Source of the DNA: Pseudarthrobacter sulfonivorans
GTDB lineage: Bacteria; Actinomycetota; Actinomycetes; Actinomycetales; Micrococcaceae
Assembly: GCF_001484605.1 (NCBI RefSeq)
Contig: NZ_CP013747.1
Location: 2,480,001-2,544,000 of the forward strand
Length of the DNA: 64,000 bases
Direction: 5' to 3'
Of this stretch, positions 15,987 through 25,385 are shown piece after piece; position 1 is the stretch's first letter, and each line of letters opens with the position of its first letter. The notes under the pieces were generated by a model, which saw only the letters and a list, made by a program, of their open reading frames with translations, searched no databases and was not told where the DNA came from. A program made the position numbers and the translations under genes.

Positions 15987-17051
15987 TCAGCGGCGGCGGA
16001 GTTCCGCGTACTCCAGGGACGGCACTATCGCCCCGGCGTCGCGCTCCACGAAGTTGGTCCCGGGCGGCACCAGTTCGTCGATCGCATCCAGCACGGACTC
16101 GCCCAGGAGGGTGTCCGCGGCCTTGAGATAGGCCTTGAGATGGTCCTCGGTGCGCGGGCCGATGATCACACTGCTGACGGCGGGGTGGTTCAGCGCGAAC
16201 CCGATGGACAGTTCCACGAGCGAGATTTCCAGCTTGTCGGCCAGCCGGGCCAGCGCGTCCGCAGCCAGCAGCTTCCGCTCGCTGGACGGCCCGGAAATGT
16301 CGTAGCGTCCCGGAAGTGAATGGACTCGGGTTGGCGGTTTGCCGGCATCGAGAACAAACTCGCCGGTCAACCAGCCCCCGGCCAGCGGACCGTAGGCGAG
16401 TACACCCAGGCCGTACTGCTGCGCAATGGGCAGGACATCGCGTTCGTTGCCGCGGACCAGCATCGAATACGGGACCTGGTTGGCTACGGGCGGGATCAGG
16501 TGGTTGGTGGTGGCCAGCCACTGGGCCTCCACGAGCTGCGCCGGGGTGAACACCGAGGTGCCGTAGTAGAGGATCTTTCCCTGCCGGATGAGGTCGTTCA
16601 GGGCGGTGATGGTCTCGAGCACGTCGGTGTTGTAGTCCGGCCGGTGCGCCTGGTACAGATCGATCCGGTCCGTCTGCAGCCGCCGGAGGCTGCCCTCCAC
16701 CGCCTGCATGATCCAGCGCCGGGAGTTCCCCGAGTGGGCCGGGTTGGCGCTCATCTGGCCGTGGAACTTGGTGGCCAGGAAGACGTCGTCGCGGCGGCCG
16801 CGGAGCGCCCGGCCCACCACCTGTTCGGACTCACCCTGGGAGTACACGTCGGCGGTGTCCACCGCGGTGATGCCGGAGTCGAGGGCGGCCTGGATGATGC
16901 GGATGCTTTCATCCGCACCGGTGGGGGCGCCGCCTGCCTGGGCGCCGCCGGCTGCGCCGCCCGGCCCTTCGCCAAAGTTCATGGTGCCCAGTGTGAGCGG
17001 GCTGATGGGCGTGCCGGACCGCCCGAACATACGAAGTTCGCTGAGGCTCAT
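15987..17051 (-). CDS. Aldo/keto reductase
   Basis: A 354-residue aldo/keto reductase with Asp/Tyr in VDTADVYSQG, Lys in FLATKFHG and His in LYQAHRPD, and the NADPH-binding segment VSSVIIGPRTEDHL. A Gly/Ala-rich insertion follows the first strand (residues about 28-45). GAGGAG lies six bases before the ATG. It is only moderately similar to the neighbouring reductase, so this is a pair of family members and not a recent duplication. Confidence 0.9.
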   Translation of the reverse strand: MSLSELRMFGRSGTPISPLTLGTMNFGEGPGGAAGGAQAGGAPTGADESIRIIQAALDSGITAVDTADVYSQGESEQVVGRALRGRRDDVFLATKFHGQMSANPAHSGNSRRWIMQAVEGSLRRLQTDRIDLYQAHRPDYNTDVLETITALNDLIRQGKILYYGTSVFTPAQLVEAQWLATTNHLIPPVANQVPYSMLVRGNERDVLPIAQQYGLGVLAYGPLAGGWLTGEFVLDAGKPPTRVHSLPGRYDISGPSSERKLLAADALARLADKLEISLVELSIGFALNHPAVSSVIIGPRTEDHLKAYLKAADTLLGESVLDAIDELVPPGTNFVERDAGAIVPSLEYAELRRR

Positions 17052-17222
17052 CCCCGGCTCCTCACGATCGATTTCCCACGCGGATTGCTGTGGATCGTCA
17101 CGACGCTACACAAATTCGGCGCCGTGCTGCAGGAAAGCGCCATGCTGCTTCGCTTTTCGTAGCACGGGGTAACGCGGGCCGGGGCAGTGACGGTTTGTGA
17201 CGGCCCGGGAGCCGCACGGTCC

Positions 17223-18098
17223 TCAGCTCCGGTCGGCAGGCAGCTTGGCCTTGAGGACGTTCGCGTGGCCGGACAACGACACCAGCGAGCCGGTGTCCAG
17301 CACGGACAGGGGCGCGGGGGCGGGCGGCTTCGTGAAGGAGCGGGCGGCACCAAGGCCGGCGCTCTCACGGCTGGGGTCGCGGTTGGAATTGTCCCGCGCA
17401 GGGTTGTCCTGGTGCAGCGCCGACTCCACCAACGGAGCCACCGCTTCCACTTTCGCTGCGGGAACGGAGGGGCCGGGAAGGTCGCGGACCGAGATCTTGA
17501 TTTCGGGGGCGGCGGCCCGGGCGCGCGCCATGGCCCGGGCATCCGCTTCGGCCACCGCGGCAGCCCAGTCCTCGGCGAGCATCGGGGGTTCCTTGCGGGC
17601 CGCGGTGAGCAGTGGGTGATGCTCCGCCGCATGGTGGAAGCGGGGCCGGAGTTCGGAGGGTTTCAGGAAGGTGCGGGCGTCTTGAAGGGCTTTGCGCCAG
17701 TTGCGCGGCGCGCTCACTGCGGCCACGGCGGCCGCGCCGTGGGCAAACATCGTGGACAGGGCCGCTCCGGTTGTCGTCCGTAGGGCGCCGGCCTTTGAGC
17801 GCAGCACCCCGGCGCGGGCCGGCTGGCCGGCAGACGGGGCGGCAGCGCCGTCGTCGTGCGTTTCAACGGGGGCGCCCGACGGCGGCACGGACTCCCCGGT
17901 CAGGCGGATCAGGGGGAGGGTTTCGTGTTTGGGGAGCCGCCCAAAGAGGGCCATTACGGTCAGCACAAACAGCCGCCCGGCGCCGGCAAGCAGCAAGGTG
18001 ATGACCACCAGCAGGAACAGGCCCAGGAACATCAGGAGCGCCAGGCCGAGCGTGCCGAAAAAAGTCAGGTTGAGAGCGATCGTCGTTGAATCTCCCAC
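17223..18098 (-). CDS. Membrane-anchored hypothetical protein
   Basis: A 291-residue protein starting with GTG at 18098, preceded by GAGAGGAGAG. Residues about 8-55 hold two transmembrane segments (LTFFGTLGLALLMFLGLFLLVVITLLLAGAG and FVLTVMALFG); the rest is a long Ala/Pro/Arg-rich cytoplasmic tail of low complexity. The N-terminal layout resembles the 99-residue membrane protein at 22895-23194. No function recognised. Confidence 0.65.
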   Translation of the reverse strand: MGDSTTIALNLTFFGTLGLALLMFLGLFLLVVITLLLAGAGRLFVLTVMALFGRLPKHETLPLIRLTGESVPPSGAPVETHDDGAAAPSAGQPARAGVLRSKAGALRTTTGAALSTMFAHGAAAVAAVSAPRNWRKALQDARTFLKPSELRPRFHHAAEHHPLLTAARKEPPMLAEDWAAAVAEADARAMARARAAAPEIKISVRDLPGPSVPAAKVEAVAPLVESALHQDNPARDNSNRDPSRESAGLGAARSFTKPPAPAPLSVLDTGSLVSLSGHANVLKAKLPADRS

Positions 18099-18327
18099 GT
18101 CATCTCTCCTCTCTGCCGGCGGCGGAGTCCGTCCCGGCACTCATCACCACGGGCAACAGCCCTCCTCCACCTTACGGACTATTTTTCGGTCCTGCCGCTC
18201 CCGGGCGTGGTTCGTCCGAGGTTGTTTCGAAGCTGTTACCGGATATGACAACACCGGCTGCGGCCTATAGTCGGAAGGGATCCACGAGGCCGCCGAAAGC
18301 GGTCCGGACAACCGCGACAGGAGCACC

Positions 18328-18729
18328 ATGACCGAGAATCCGATCACCGCCGCCCCGTGCGTTTGCCTGTCCGGCGAGGCTTACACGGACTGCTGCGGGC
18401 GCTTCCACAATGGCGGGGCCGAAGCGGCCACGGCGGAGCAGCTGATGCGCTCCCGCTACAGCGCGTTTGTCCTGCTGGACGTCGAATACCTCCGGAAAAC
18501 CTGGCACCCGGATACCGCGCCTTCGGATCTGGAGCTGGACCCGGCCATGGAGTGGCGCCGTCTGGACATTCTGTCCACGAGCCGCGGCGGCCCGCTGGAC
18601 TCTGAGGGCACCGTGGAGTTCAAAGCCCACTACCGGCACGACGGCGAACGCAGAGTCCACCACGAAACGAGCCGTTTTGTCCGCGAGAACCGCCGCTGGT
18701 ACTACGTCGACGCCGTAATGCTCGCCTAA
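18328..18729 (+). CDS. YchJ/UPF0225-family protein with SEC-C-type motif
   Basis: A 133-residue protein with AGGAG before the ATG. The N-terminus has the metal-binding pattern CVCLSGEAYTDCCGRFH of the SEC-C/YchJ type, followed by RSRYSAFVLLDVEYLRKTWHP and a C-terminal NTF2-like sheet ending RFVRENRRWYYVDA. YchJ proteins are widespread and of unknown function. Single gene, convergent with the aminopeptidase gene. Confidence 0.85.
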   Translation: MTENPITAAPCVCLSGEAYTDCCGRFHNGGAEAATAEQLMRSRYSAFVLLDVEYLRKTWHPDTAPSDLELDPAMEWRRLDILSTSRGGPLDSEGTVEFKAHYRHDGERRVHHETSRFVRENRRWYYVDAVMLA

Positions 18730-18774
18730 CTGCCCTGGGGCGTCAGGAGGAAAAGCCCGGGCGTGGCTTCCACC

Positions 18775-19557
18775 TCAGGGTTGCGCCTGCGTCGGCAAGG
18801 TGAGGATTTCGGCTCCGTCGTTGGTGATGGCGATGGTGTGCTCGCTGTGTGCTGTCCGGCAGCCGGTCGCACTTCGGAGCGTCCACCCGTCGGCGTCGGT
18901 GATGAGTTCCGCGGTGTCGGCCATGACCCATGGCTCAAGCGCGAGCAGCAACCCGGGGCGCAGCTGGTATCCGCGGCCTGGCCGTCCGGTGTTCGCTATG
19001 TGCGGGTCCTGATGCATCGTTGACCCGATGCCATGACCGCCGAATTCGGTGTTGATCGGGTACCCCGCCTCGCTGAGGACGGAGCCGATGGCATGCGAGA
19101 TATCGCCGATGCGGGCCCCGGGTCCGGCAGCAGCTATTCCTGCGGCCAATGCCCGCTCGGTCGCGCTGATCATGGCGACGCTCTCCGGGGGCTTGGAGGC
19201 GCCCACGATGAAGCTGATGGCAGAGTCTGCAGCGACTCCGTTTTTGGAGACGGCGAGGTCGAGTGTCAGCAGGTCGCCGTCGGCAAGTGCGTAGTCGTGG
19301 GGCAGCCCGTGGAGCACGGCGTCGTTGACGGCCGTGCAGATGTAGTGGCCGAATGGCCCGCGGCCGAACGATGGCTCGTAGTCGACGTAACAGGACAGCG
19401 CGCCAGCTTCGACGATCATGGCCGCAGCCCACCGGTCGATGTCGAGAAGGTTTGTGCCGACCGTGCTCCGGCTTTTCAGTGTGTGCAAGATGTCAGCGAC
19501 GAGGGCGCCGGCGACTTTTGCTCGGGCCAATTCGGTGTGGTTCAGGATCTCAATCAT
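18775..19557 (-). CDS. map: Type I methionine aminopeptidase (accessory copy)
   Basis: A 260-residue metallopeptidase that removes initiator methionine. Metal ligands Asp100, Asp111, His175 (GGHGIG), Glu208 (LALEPW) and Glu239 (AHSEHT) and the substrate His83 are all present. The usual CTSVNE block reads CTAVND. It lacks an N-terminal SH3 or zinc extension. The housekeeping map in actinobacteria normally sits near secY-adk-infA; this copy is instead divergent from an XRE regulator with a palindrome between them, which points to a regulated second enzyme. Confidence 0.9.
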   Translation of the reverse strand: MIEILNHTELARAKVAGALVADILHTLKSRSTVGTNLLDIDRWAAAMIVEAGALSCYVDYEPSFGRGPFGHYICTAVNDAVLHGLPHDYALADGDLLTLDLAVSKNGVAADSAISFIVGASKPPESVAMISATERALAAGIAAAGPGARIGDISHAIGSVLSEAGYPINTEFGGHGIGSTMHQDPHIANTGRPGRGYQLRPGLLLALEPWVMADTAELITDADGWTLRSATGCRTAHSEHTIAITNDGAEILTLPTQAQP

Positions 19558-19578
19558 GCGGCGCCTTTTCTCGCGGAA

Positions 19579-19620
19579 CCAATAACTATCCCGGCCATAT
19601 TATCCCGGTATTAGTATTGG
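19579..19620. promoter_or_regulatory. Palindromic operator between map and XRE gene
   Basis: CCAATA-ACTATC-CCGG at 19579-19594 is mirrored by CCGGTATTAGTATTGG at 19605-19620, an imperfect 42-bp dyad that fills most of the 67-bp divergent intergenic space. TAGTAT at 19612-19617 stands 7 bases before the XRE start, in position for a leaderless -10. Binding by the XRE protein would control both genes. Confidence 0.55.
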
Positions 19621-19624
19621 AGCC

Positions 19625-19927
19625 ATGGTCAGAATGCCGCTCACATCCGCTGAAGTCGAACGAGGACAGCGCCTCGGTGCCCTGCTGCGTCGCGCCAGGG
19701 GAGAACGCTCGATGCTCGTGACCGCGCTCGAGGCAGGGGTCTCACCGGAGACCCTCCGGAAAATCGAATCGGGCCGCGTAGCCACCCCTGCCTTCCCCAC
19801 CATCGCAGCGATCGCCGACGTCGTTGGCCTCTCCCTCGATGCGGTGTGGGTCGAGATCAATCAGCCCGAACGTGGTGTAGAACCGACCGGCTCCGGACGC
19901 AACGCCCGTGAGCGGTTGGCCTCGTAA
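19625..19927 (+). CDS. XRE-family transcription regulator
   Basis: A 100-residue protein with one Cro/C1 helix-turn-helix: RLGALLRRARGERSMLVTALEAGVSPETLRKIESGRVATPAFPTIAAIADVVGLSLDAVW. The C-terminal 20 residues are not conserved-looking. It is divergent from the methionine aminopeptidase gene and is the likely binder of the palindrome between them. Confidence 0.8.
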   Translation: MVRMPLTSAEVERGQRLGALLRRARGERSMLVTALEAGVSPETLRKIESGRVATPAFPTIAAIADVVGLSLDAVWVEINQPERGVEPTGSGRNARERLAS

Positions 19928-19930
19928 GAC

Positions 19931-20749
19931 TCAGCCGCTGTACGTTTCGTCCGGGGTGAAGCCGGCGCGGTCCACCTTGCGGTGGAAGTGCATGCCCGCC
20001 AGGCCGCCTAGCACGGCACCGCCCAGCGCAACCAGGGCCACCACAACGGCGGCAATGATGCTGGTGAGGGTCAGTTCGCCTTCATTGATGGGGATCCGCG
20101 GGAAGCTGTTCAAATTGGCTAGGACGTTGAACTGCTGGCCGGCGATGATGCCCAGCAGAGCAATCACAACCGCGGCAATCAGCGCCCAGATCCACACCAT
20201 AAAACCCTGCCGGGCGCCATTGAAGCGTGCCATCCGGCCGGCGACGTAGCCGCCGGAGTAGTAGGAGACGAACAGGACCACCAGCAGGACAATGATGCCT
20301 ACCAGCCCTACGGCGCCGTTCGTCGTCACCTGGTTGACGGCCTCGTTCACGTCGGTGTTGTTCGCCAGGCCCACCGCGGTTCCGGCTGCGGCCACAAAGG
20401 CTGTGAGCAGGACGGCCATGCCGGTGGCAGCGAGCCAGCCGAAAAAGGCCGAGCCCACCTTGATGCCGCCGAACTGTTCCTTCTCCCTGGCCACGGCCGT
20501 CTGCTGGTCGGTCAGGCGCGGATCCGTCAGGCGTGGATCCAGCACCGAAGCGTCGGCCACCGGCGCTTCGGCTGCCGGGGCATAGGCCTGCTCAGCATAG
20601 TCCCGCTCGGCATACGGCGCCGGCGTCTGATCGAAGGCGCGCGTGGGCTCGCTATTGGCGAAGGCTTGGTCACGAGCAGTTTCATTCCGTAGATTCTCGT
20701 TCCGCGTCGTTGGCGGAAATCTGTCCTCGGGGTCCGTTTGGTTGCTCAT
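19931..20749 (-). CDS. Four-TM membrane protein, unknown function
   Basis: A 272-residue protein. Residues 1-100 are hydrophilic and rich in Glu, Asp, Ala and Pro, with a direct repeat DPRLTDPRLTD; residues about 105-250 contain four transmembrane segments (SAFFGWLAATGMAVLLTAF, GLVGIIVLLVVLFVSYYSGG, GFMVWIWALIAAVVIALLG, TSIIAAVVVALVALGGAVLGGLAG). Glycine-rich pore-like helices resemble small TIGR04086-type membrane proteins common in actinobacteria. It converges on the XRE gene with a 3-base gap. Confidence 0.7.
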   Translation of the reverse strand: MSNQTDPEDRFPPTTRNENLRNETARDQAFANSEPTRAFDQTPAPYAERDYAEQAYAPAAEAPVADASVLDPRLTDPRLTDQQTAVAREKEQFGGIKVGSAFFGWLAATGMAVLLTAFVAAAGTAVGLANNTDVNEAVNQVTTNGAVGLVGIIVLLVVLFVSYYSGGYVAGRMARFNGARQGFMVWIWALIAAVVIALLGIIAGQQFNVLANLNSFPRIPINEGELTLTSIIAAVVVALVALGGAVLGGLAGMHFHRKVDRAGFTPDETYSG

Positions 20750-20800
20750 GGGTCAACTCAACCACTGGCGACCAGCGATAACAAGCCTGCTTATGAGTTG

Positions 20801-22831
20801 CTAGCGGTACTTCCGGTGCAGGTTCTCCTTGCTGGATGCCCCCGGCGTCGCATCGGCGATCCACGGGCCGGTGCCCTCCGACTGATCCAGTACGCCCGCC
20901 TCAAGCCAGGTGTAATCCCCGGCCAGGACCTTGCGCGAGAGGATGTGGTCGCCGTCGTCCGTGTTCCGCCACAGCTGGTCAAAGTACTCGTCAATCCGGA
21001 CGCGGGCCTGCTCGCAATATGCCTCTGCCAGTTCGTAGGCGCTGGCGGCACGTTCCGGCGTGGTGCGAAGGATCATTTCGGCCCGGGAACAGCATGCGGC
21101 CATGGCGAACAGCTCGGCGCCGATGTCCACCACCCGGCCCAGGAACGCCTGCTTGTACTCCAGCTTCGCCTGCCAGCGCCCCATGCCGTAGAACGTCTGG
21201 CGGGCCAGCCGGCGCGAGGACCGCTCCACGAAGCGCAGCTGCTTGGCCAGCCTGCCGAAATCGCTGTAGGACCGGGGGTCCATTCCGGCGCCGGCCACCA
21301 GTTTGGGCAGCCAGCGGGCATAAAAACCTGAAGCCCCGACGGCGGCCCTCGCTTTGTCCTGGAGGCTCGCGTCCACGGACGCAAGGTCGCCCGCGGCGGC
21401 CAGGTGGGCGTCCACGGCTTCCCGGGCGATGAGGAGTTTCATGATCTCCGAGGAGCCCTCGAAGATCCGGTTGATCCGGAGGTCGCGCAGCTGCTGCTCG
21501 GCCGGAACCGCGCGTTCTCCCCGGGCTTCCAAGGACTCCGCCGTCTCGAAGCCACGGCCGCCGCGGATCTGGACCAGTTCGTCGGCGATCCGGTAGCTGA
21601 TCTCGGAGGACCACAGCTTGGCCAGGGCAGCCTCGATCCGCACGTCCTTCTGCCCGGCGTCGGCGAGTTCCGCGGACAGTTCGAAGACGGCGTCCAGGGC
21701 GAAGGCGGACGCGGCGATAAAGGCGATCTTCTTGCCCACGGCCTCGTGCTTCCCCACCGGCTGGCCCCACTGGGTGCGGGCGTTGGACCATTCCCGGGCG
21801 ATCTTCAGGCTCCAGCGGCCGGACGCGACGCACAACGCCGGCAGGGAAAGCCGGCCCGTGTTCAGCGTGGTGAGGGCGATCTTCAGGCCCTGGCCCTCGC
21901 GGCCCAGCCTGTTTGCCGCAGGCACCCGCACCTGGTGGAAGCGGGTGACGCCGTTTTCGATCCCACGCAGCCCCATAAACGTGTTGCGGTTCTCCACGGT
22001 GATGCCGGGGGAGTCCATTTCCACCACAAAGGCGCTGATGCCGCCCTTATGTTCGGTGCCGTCCGCATCGGTGTGGGCCGGCACCACGGCCATCACCACC
22101 ACGAGCTCGGCGATCACACCGTTGGTGGTCCAAAGTTTCACGCCGTCCAGGACGTAACTCCCGCCGTCGTCCGTGGGAACGGCGGTGCTGCCCATCCGGG
22201 CGGGATCGCTGCCCACGTCCGGTTCCGTCAGGAGGAAAGCCGTGATGGCACCGCCGGCGCAGCGCGGCAGGTACTCGCGTTTCTGGTCCGGCGTGCCAAA
22301 GACCTTCACGGGCTCGGGGACGCCGATGGACTGGTGCGCGGAGATCAGGGCGCCAATGCTCGGGTGGACGCTGCCGAGCAGCGCCAGGGCCCGGCCGTAG
22401 TAGACCAGGGACAAGCCGAGTCCGCCGTACTCCTGCGGGATTTTCATGCCAAAGACGCCCAGGCCCGCCAGGCCCTGGAGGTACTCGTCCGGGATCCGGG
22501 CCTCGCGTTCGATCACGCGCCCGGACATGGTGCGGGCGTACGCGGTGAGGCGCTCCATGAAGGCCTCACCGCGTTCCACGTCATCGGCGTTCGCTTTCGG
22601 CCAGGGGTGGATGAGGCTGAGGTCGAAATTCCCCAGGTAGAGTCCCTTGGCGAAGCTGGGCCGGTCCCAGTCGAGTTCGCGGGAGGCTTCAGCAAGTGCC
22701 CGGGCGTCCGCCGCGGTGGCTTCGGGCCCGATATTGGCCGCGGCGACGGGGACTTCGGCGTCCGGGGCATCCGTGGCAGGAACTTCGGTGGCAGGTGGGT
22801 TCGTGGCGGGACTGTCAGTGGCGAAGCTCAT
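20801..22831 (-). CDS. Acyl-CoA dehydrogenase, long (VLCAD-like)
   Basis: A 676-residue flavoprotein oxidising acyl-CoA to enoyl-CoA. The first 45 residues are Ala/Pro-rich. The FAD/substrate signature AFLLTEPDVGSDPARMGS, KLWTTNG, the FMGLRGIENGVTRFHQVRVP middle domain and the catalytic-glutamate region RIFEGSSEIMKLLIAREA are present. About 220 residues follow the core, as in VLCAD/ACAD9-type enzymes with a membrane-associating C-terminal domain. It is a single gene; the partner electron transfer genes are not nearby. Confidence 0.9.
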   Translation of the reverse strand: MSFATDSPATNPPATEVPATDAPDAEVPVAAANIGPEATAADARALAEASRELDWDRPSFAKGLYLGNFDLSLIHPWPKANADDVERGEAFMERLTAYARTMSGRVIEREARIPDEYLQGLAGLGVFGMKIPQEYGGLGLSLVYYGRALALLGSVHPSIGALISAHQSIGVPEPVKVFGTPDQKREYLPRCAGGAITAFLLTEPDVGSDPARMGSTAVPTDDGGSYVLDGVKLWTTNGVIAELVVVMAVVPAHTDADGTEHKGGISAFVVEMDSPGITVENRNTFMGLRGIENGVTRFHQVRVPAANRLGREGQGLKIALTTLNTGRLSLPALCVASGRWSLKIAREWSNARTQWGQPVGKHEAVGKKIAFIAASAFALDAVFELSAELADAGQKDVRIEAALAKLWSSEISYRIADELVQIRGGRGFETAESLEARGERAVPAEQQLRDLRINRIFEGSSEIMKLLIAREAVDAHLAAAGDLASVDASLQDKARAAVGASGFYARWLPKLVAGAGMDPRSYSDFGRLAKQLRFVERSSRRLARQTFYGMGRWQAKLEYKQAFLGRVVDIGAELFAMAACCSRAEMILRTTPERAASAYELAEAYCEQARVRIDEYFDQLWRNTDDGDHILSRKVLAGDYTWLEAGVLDQSEGTGPWIADATPGASSKENLHRKYR

Positions 22832-22894
22832 GGGGTATCTCCTCTGACCGGGATGGCCGGTTCAAGCCATGGATCCGCCGGGTTGGAGAACCCT

Positions 22895-23194
22895 TCAGCT
22901 GTCTCTCAACATTACCCGCGGGTAGCTTCCAGTGCTAGGGGATGGCTGGCCCTGGAAGTCCCCCGGGGATCCGGCGGAGGCGTGGTGGACCAGCCTGTCC
23001 CAGCCGCTGTTGATCCCGTGGACCACCGTCAGCAGCGTCGTGGAGGCGAGGAACCAGGCGAACTTGCCTACCCCCACCATGACCAGGGCCAGGAAGCCCG
23101 CTGTCAGGACGAAACCCACCAGAACCAGGGCAAACACCAGGGTTCCGATGAACACCATGGTGGCCGTCTCCACTGCACTTAAGTCGAACTGCAT
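22895..23194 (-). CDS. Small two-TM membrane protein
   Basis: A 99-residue protein from the ATG at 23194, which has AGGGGG six bases upstream. Residues about 12-65 form two hydrophobic segments (ATMVFIGTLVFALVLVGFVL, GFLALVMVGVGKFAWFL) followed by a polar tail. The arrangement resembles the N-terminus of the protein at 17223-18098. Function unknown. Confidence 0.6.
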   Translation of the reverse strand: MQFDLSAVETATMVFIGTLVFALVLVGFVLTAGFLALVMVGVGKFAWFLASTTLLTVVHGINSGWDRLVHHASAGSPGDFQGQPSPSTGSYPRVMLRDS

Positions 23195-23366
23195 TGTTCC
23201 CCCTGCTGCGCCGTTGCTTCGGTTGAGATCAGTAGCATGAGCGTAGGGGGTGCTGAGGCGTCCCAGCCAGACCTGCCCCGCCGTCATGGCGGGTTGATAC
23301 GGGATCGCAATGCTACCGGGACGTAGGTCACGGAGCGGTCGCGGAAGTCACTGTCCGCGCTTGCGT

Positions 23367-23771
23367 TTAATCGTCGTCGAACTCCGGGGCGGCCTGGTTC
23401 AGGACCGCGAAGTCGGCGCCGAGCCCCACTTCAACCTGGGAACCGTTGTCCAGCCTGACTTCAACCTCGTACGCGACGTTCCCGTCATTTTCCCGTTCCA
23501 CCTCGATGACACTGCCCTGGCCCACCCTGGCCAATGCGGCGTTCGCGGCCTGGTCATGGTCCGCAGTGTTAAGTGGTGCCAGATTGGAATCGTCGTCCCG
23601 CTCGGGCCCCGGGACGGTGGACACCGGCACTGACCGGTCGACGTTGACCCCGATCTTGCTCAAGGGCTGATCTCCGCTGGTCCGCGTACTCGCGGCGACC
23701 GCCACTGTCGCGCCACCCAGAATGACTGCCGCAGCCGCCAGGCCGGTGATCAGTACAGCTTTTTCACGCAT
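23367..23771 (-). CDS. Secreted/membrane-anchored PepSY-domain protein
   Basis: A 134-residue protein with an N-terminal hydrophobic segment (residues 5-28, cleavable signal or anchor) and a PepSY domain at about 70-122 (AANAALARVGQGSVIEVERENDGNVAYEVEVRLDNG). It ends in an acidic EFDDD tail. GAGAGGAG precedes the ATG. PepSY domains are thought to inhibit or chaperone proteases; no partner is encoded beside it. Confidence 0.8.
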   Translation of the reverse strand: MREKAVLITGLAAAAVILGGATVAVAASTRTSGDQPLSKIGVNVDRSVPVSTVPGPERDDDSNLAPLNTADHDQAANAALARVGQGSVIEVERENDGNVAYEVEVRLDNGSQVEVGLGADFAVLNQAAPEFDDD

Positions 23772-23922
23772 GACAAACTCCTCTCAGGTGATCTAAACAG
23801 TGTGCTCCCGCGGCCAGCAAGGTACAACGATTATTCGGTCGCGGGGCCTGCGTTAACCTTGTAGTTGGCAGTTTTCGCGATCCGCGCTGCCCAACCATCC
23901 CCCAGCAGCTGAAGGAGAGCGC

Positions 23923-25383
23923 GTGCCCCGCTCCGCCAGGTCATCCGCTGACGCGATCAGTGCCCGGCTCCGGGACCTCGAACTCCTCACGAAGGGACCC
24001 GCCTGGGCCCTGACGCGCTCGGCGCCCTGGGTGATCGCGGTGCTGCAGGCATCCTTTACCCGCACCCGTCCGCAGCTTCCGCTCGAGGAGTTCCACGCCG
24101 ACGTCGACTCCTTCCTTGAGCAGCTCCGGCGCCAGGAACCCGGGCCGGGTGGTGCCGCCATCGGCACGTCGTCCGGAAGGAACTATGCGGACGAGTGGAC
24201 GCGCAAGCATTTCCTGACCCGCCGCAACCAGTCGGGGCAGATCGTTTACGAGGTGACCGAGCCGGCCGCCCGCGTGCTTGCATTCCTGGACAGCCTCTCC
24301 AGCGAGCGGTCCACGCTGAACGGCTCCCGGCTGGGTACCCTGCTGGGAGACGTGGAGAAGCTGGCCAATGAGACCAATCCGGACCAGAGTGCCCGGCTGG
24401 AATCCCTTGAGGACGAGATCGGGGAACGGCAGCAGCTGATCCAGGACATCAGCTCCGGCGACTTTGACGGCCTGCTGGACGACGACGAAGCGGTGGAAGC
24501 CGCCGGGAACATCCTGGACCTCGCCGCCAGCCTGCCCGCCGACTACAAAAAGATGCGCGACCGCATCGAGGAACTGGTGGGCGAGCTGCGCAACCAGATC
24601 ATCGAGGAGTCGCTGAGCAAAGGCGCCACCATGGCGCAGGTGCTCGACGCGGACAAGCGGCTGCGGCAGAGCCCCGAGGGCAGGACCTTCCGCTCCTTCA
24701 CCGCATTCCTCGAAGACCCGCAGCAGCAGCTCCGGTTCCGGTCGGCCATCGGTGAGGTCCTCAGCCGGCAGTTCGCCGACGACCTTTCGCCGGAGGACCG
24801 CGAGACGCTCAAGAACCTGGTGGCCGAGCTCCGCCACCAGCACAGCCAGATCCAGCGGATCTACGGCAAGCTCAGCGAAAGCCTGAACACCTACGTCCAG
24901 AGCGACGACTTCCGCCAGTCCGTCCGTCTCCGGAAGGTGCTGCGCGAGGCCGAGCAGGCCATCAGGTCCCTGCCGTATGAACGCGAACGGCCGGGCCTGG
25001 TCCGCGGTCCGGTGCTGTTCAACGCCGGGTTCGAATCGCTGGCCATGGTCAAGCTCTACGACCCGGACGAGTTCGCCGTTCCGCCCAAGCTGGCTGACCC
25101 CATCGCCTTCAGCGACTCAGACCGGGTGCGCTCGCCGAGGACGGGCAAAGCACGTCCCGACGCCATCCGGGCCGCCGTGGCCGGCGCGTCCACCCTGGCC
25201 GAGGCCTGGGGGCAGCTGCCGCCGGAGGAACAGCACATCAACTCCATCCGCGCACTCCTCTCGCACGCCCTCCAGGATGGCGCGGCCTTTGACCGCGAGG
25301 CCTGGGATGGCCTGGACTACGAACAGATCGACGGCACCACCCGCACGGCGTACCTGCCGGTGGTCACCCTCAAGAAGGATTGA
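23923..25383 (+). CDS. jetA: DUF3375 protein, kleisin-like subunit of a Wadjet/Mks complex
   Basis: A 486-residue protein starting with GTG at 23923 behind GAAGGAG. It matches DUF3375 (JetA/MksF): an N-terminal winged-helix part ([56 protein letters not shown]), a long coiled-coil middle (about 150-360) and a C-terminal winged helix. In Wadjet and MukBEF-type machines this subunit bridges the SMC heads. It is the first of three coupled genes; the next starts 3 bases after its stop. Confidence 0.88.
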   Translation: MPRSARSSADAISARLRDLELLTKGPAWALTRSAPWVIAVLQASFTRTRPQLPLEEFHADVDSFLEQLRRQEPGPGGAAIGTSSGRNYADEWTRKHFLTRRNQSGQIVYEVTEPAARVLAFLDSLSSERSTLNGSRLGTLLGDVEKLANETNPDQSARLESLEDEIGERQQLIQDISSGDFDGLLDDDEAVEAAGNILDLAASLPADYKKMRDRIEELVGELRNQIIEESLSKGATMAQVLDADKRLRQSPEGRTFRSFTAFLEDPQQQLRFRSAIGEVLSRQFADDLSPEDRETLKNLVAELRHQHSQIQRIYGKLSESLNTYVQSDDFRQSVRLRKVLREAEQAIRSLPYERERPGLVRGPVLFNAGFESLAMVKLYDPDEFAVPPKLADPIAFSDSDRVRSPRTGKARPDAIRAAVAGASTLAEAWGQLPPEEQHINSIRALLSHALQDGAAFDREAWDGLDYEQIDGTTRTAYLPVVTLKKD

Positions 25384-25385
25384 CG

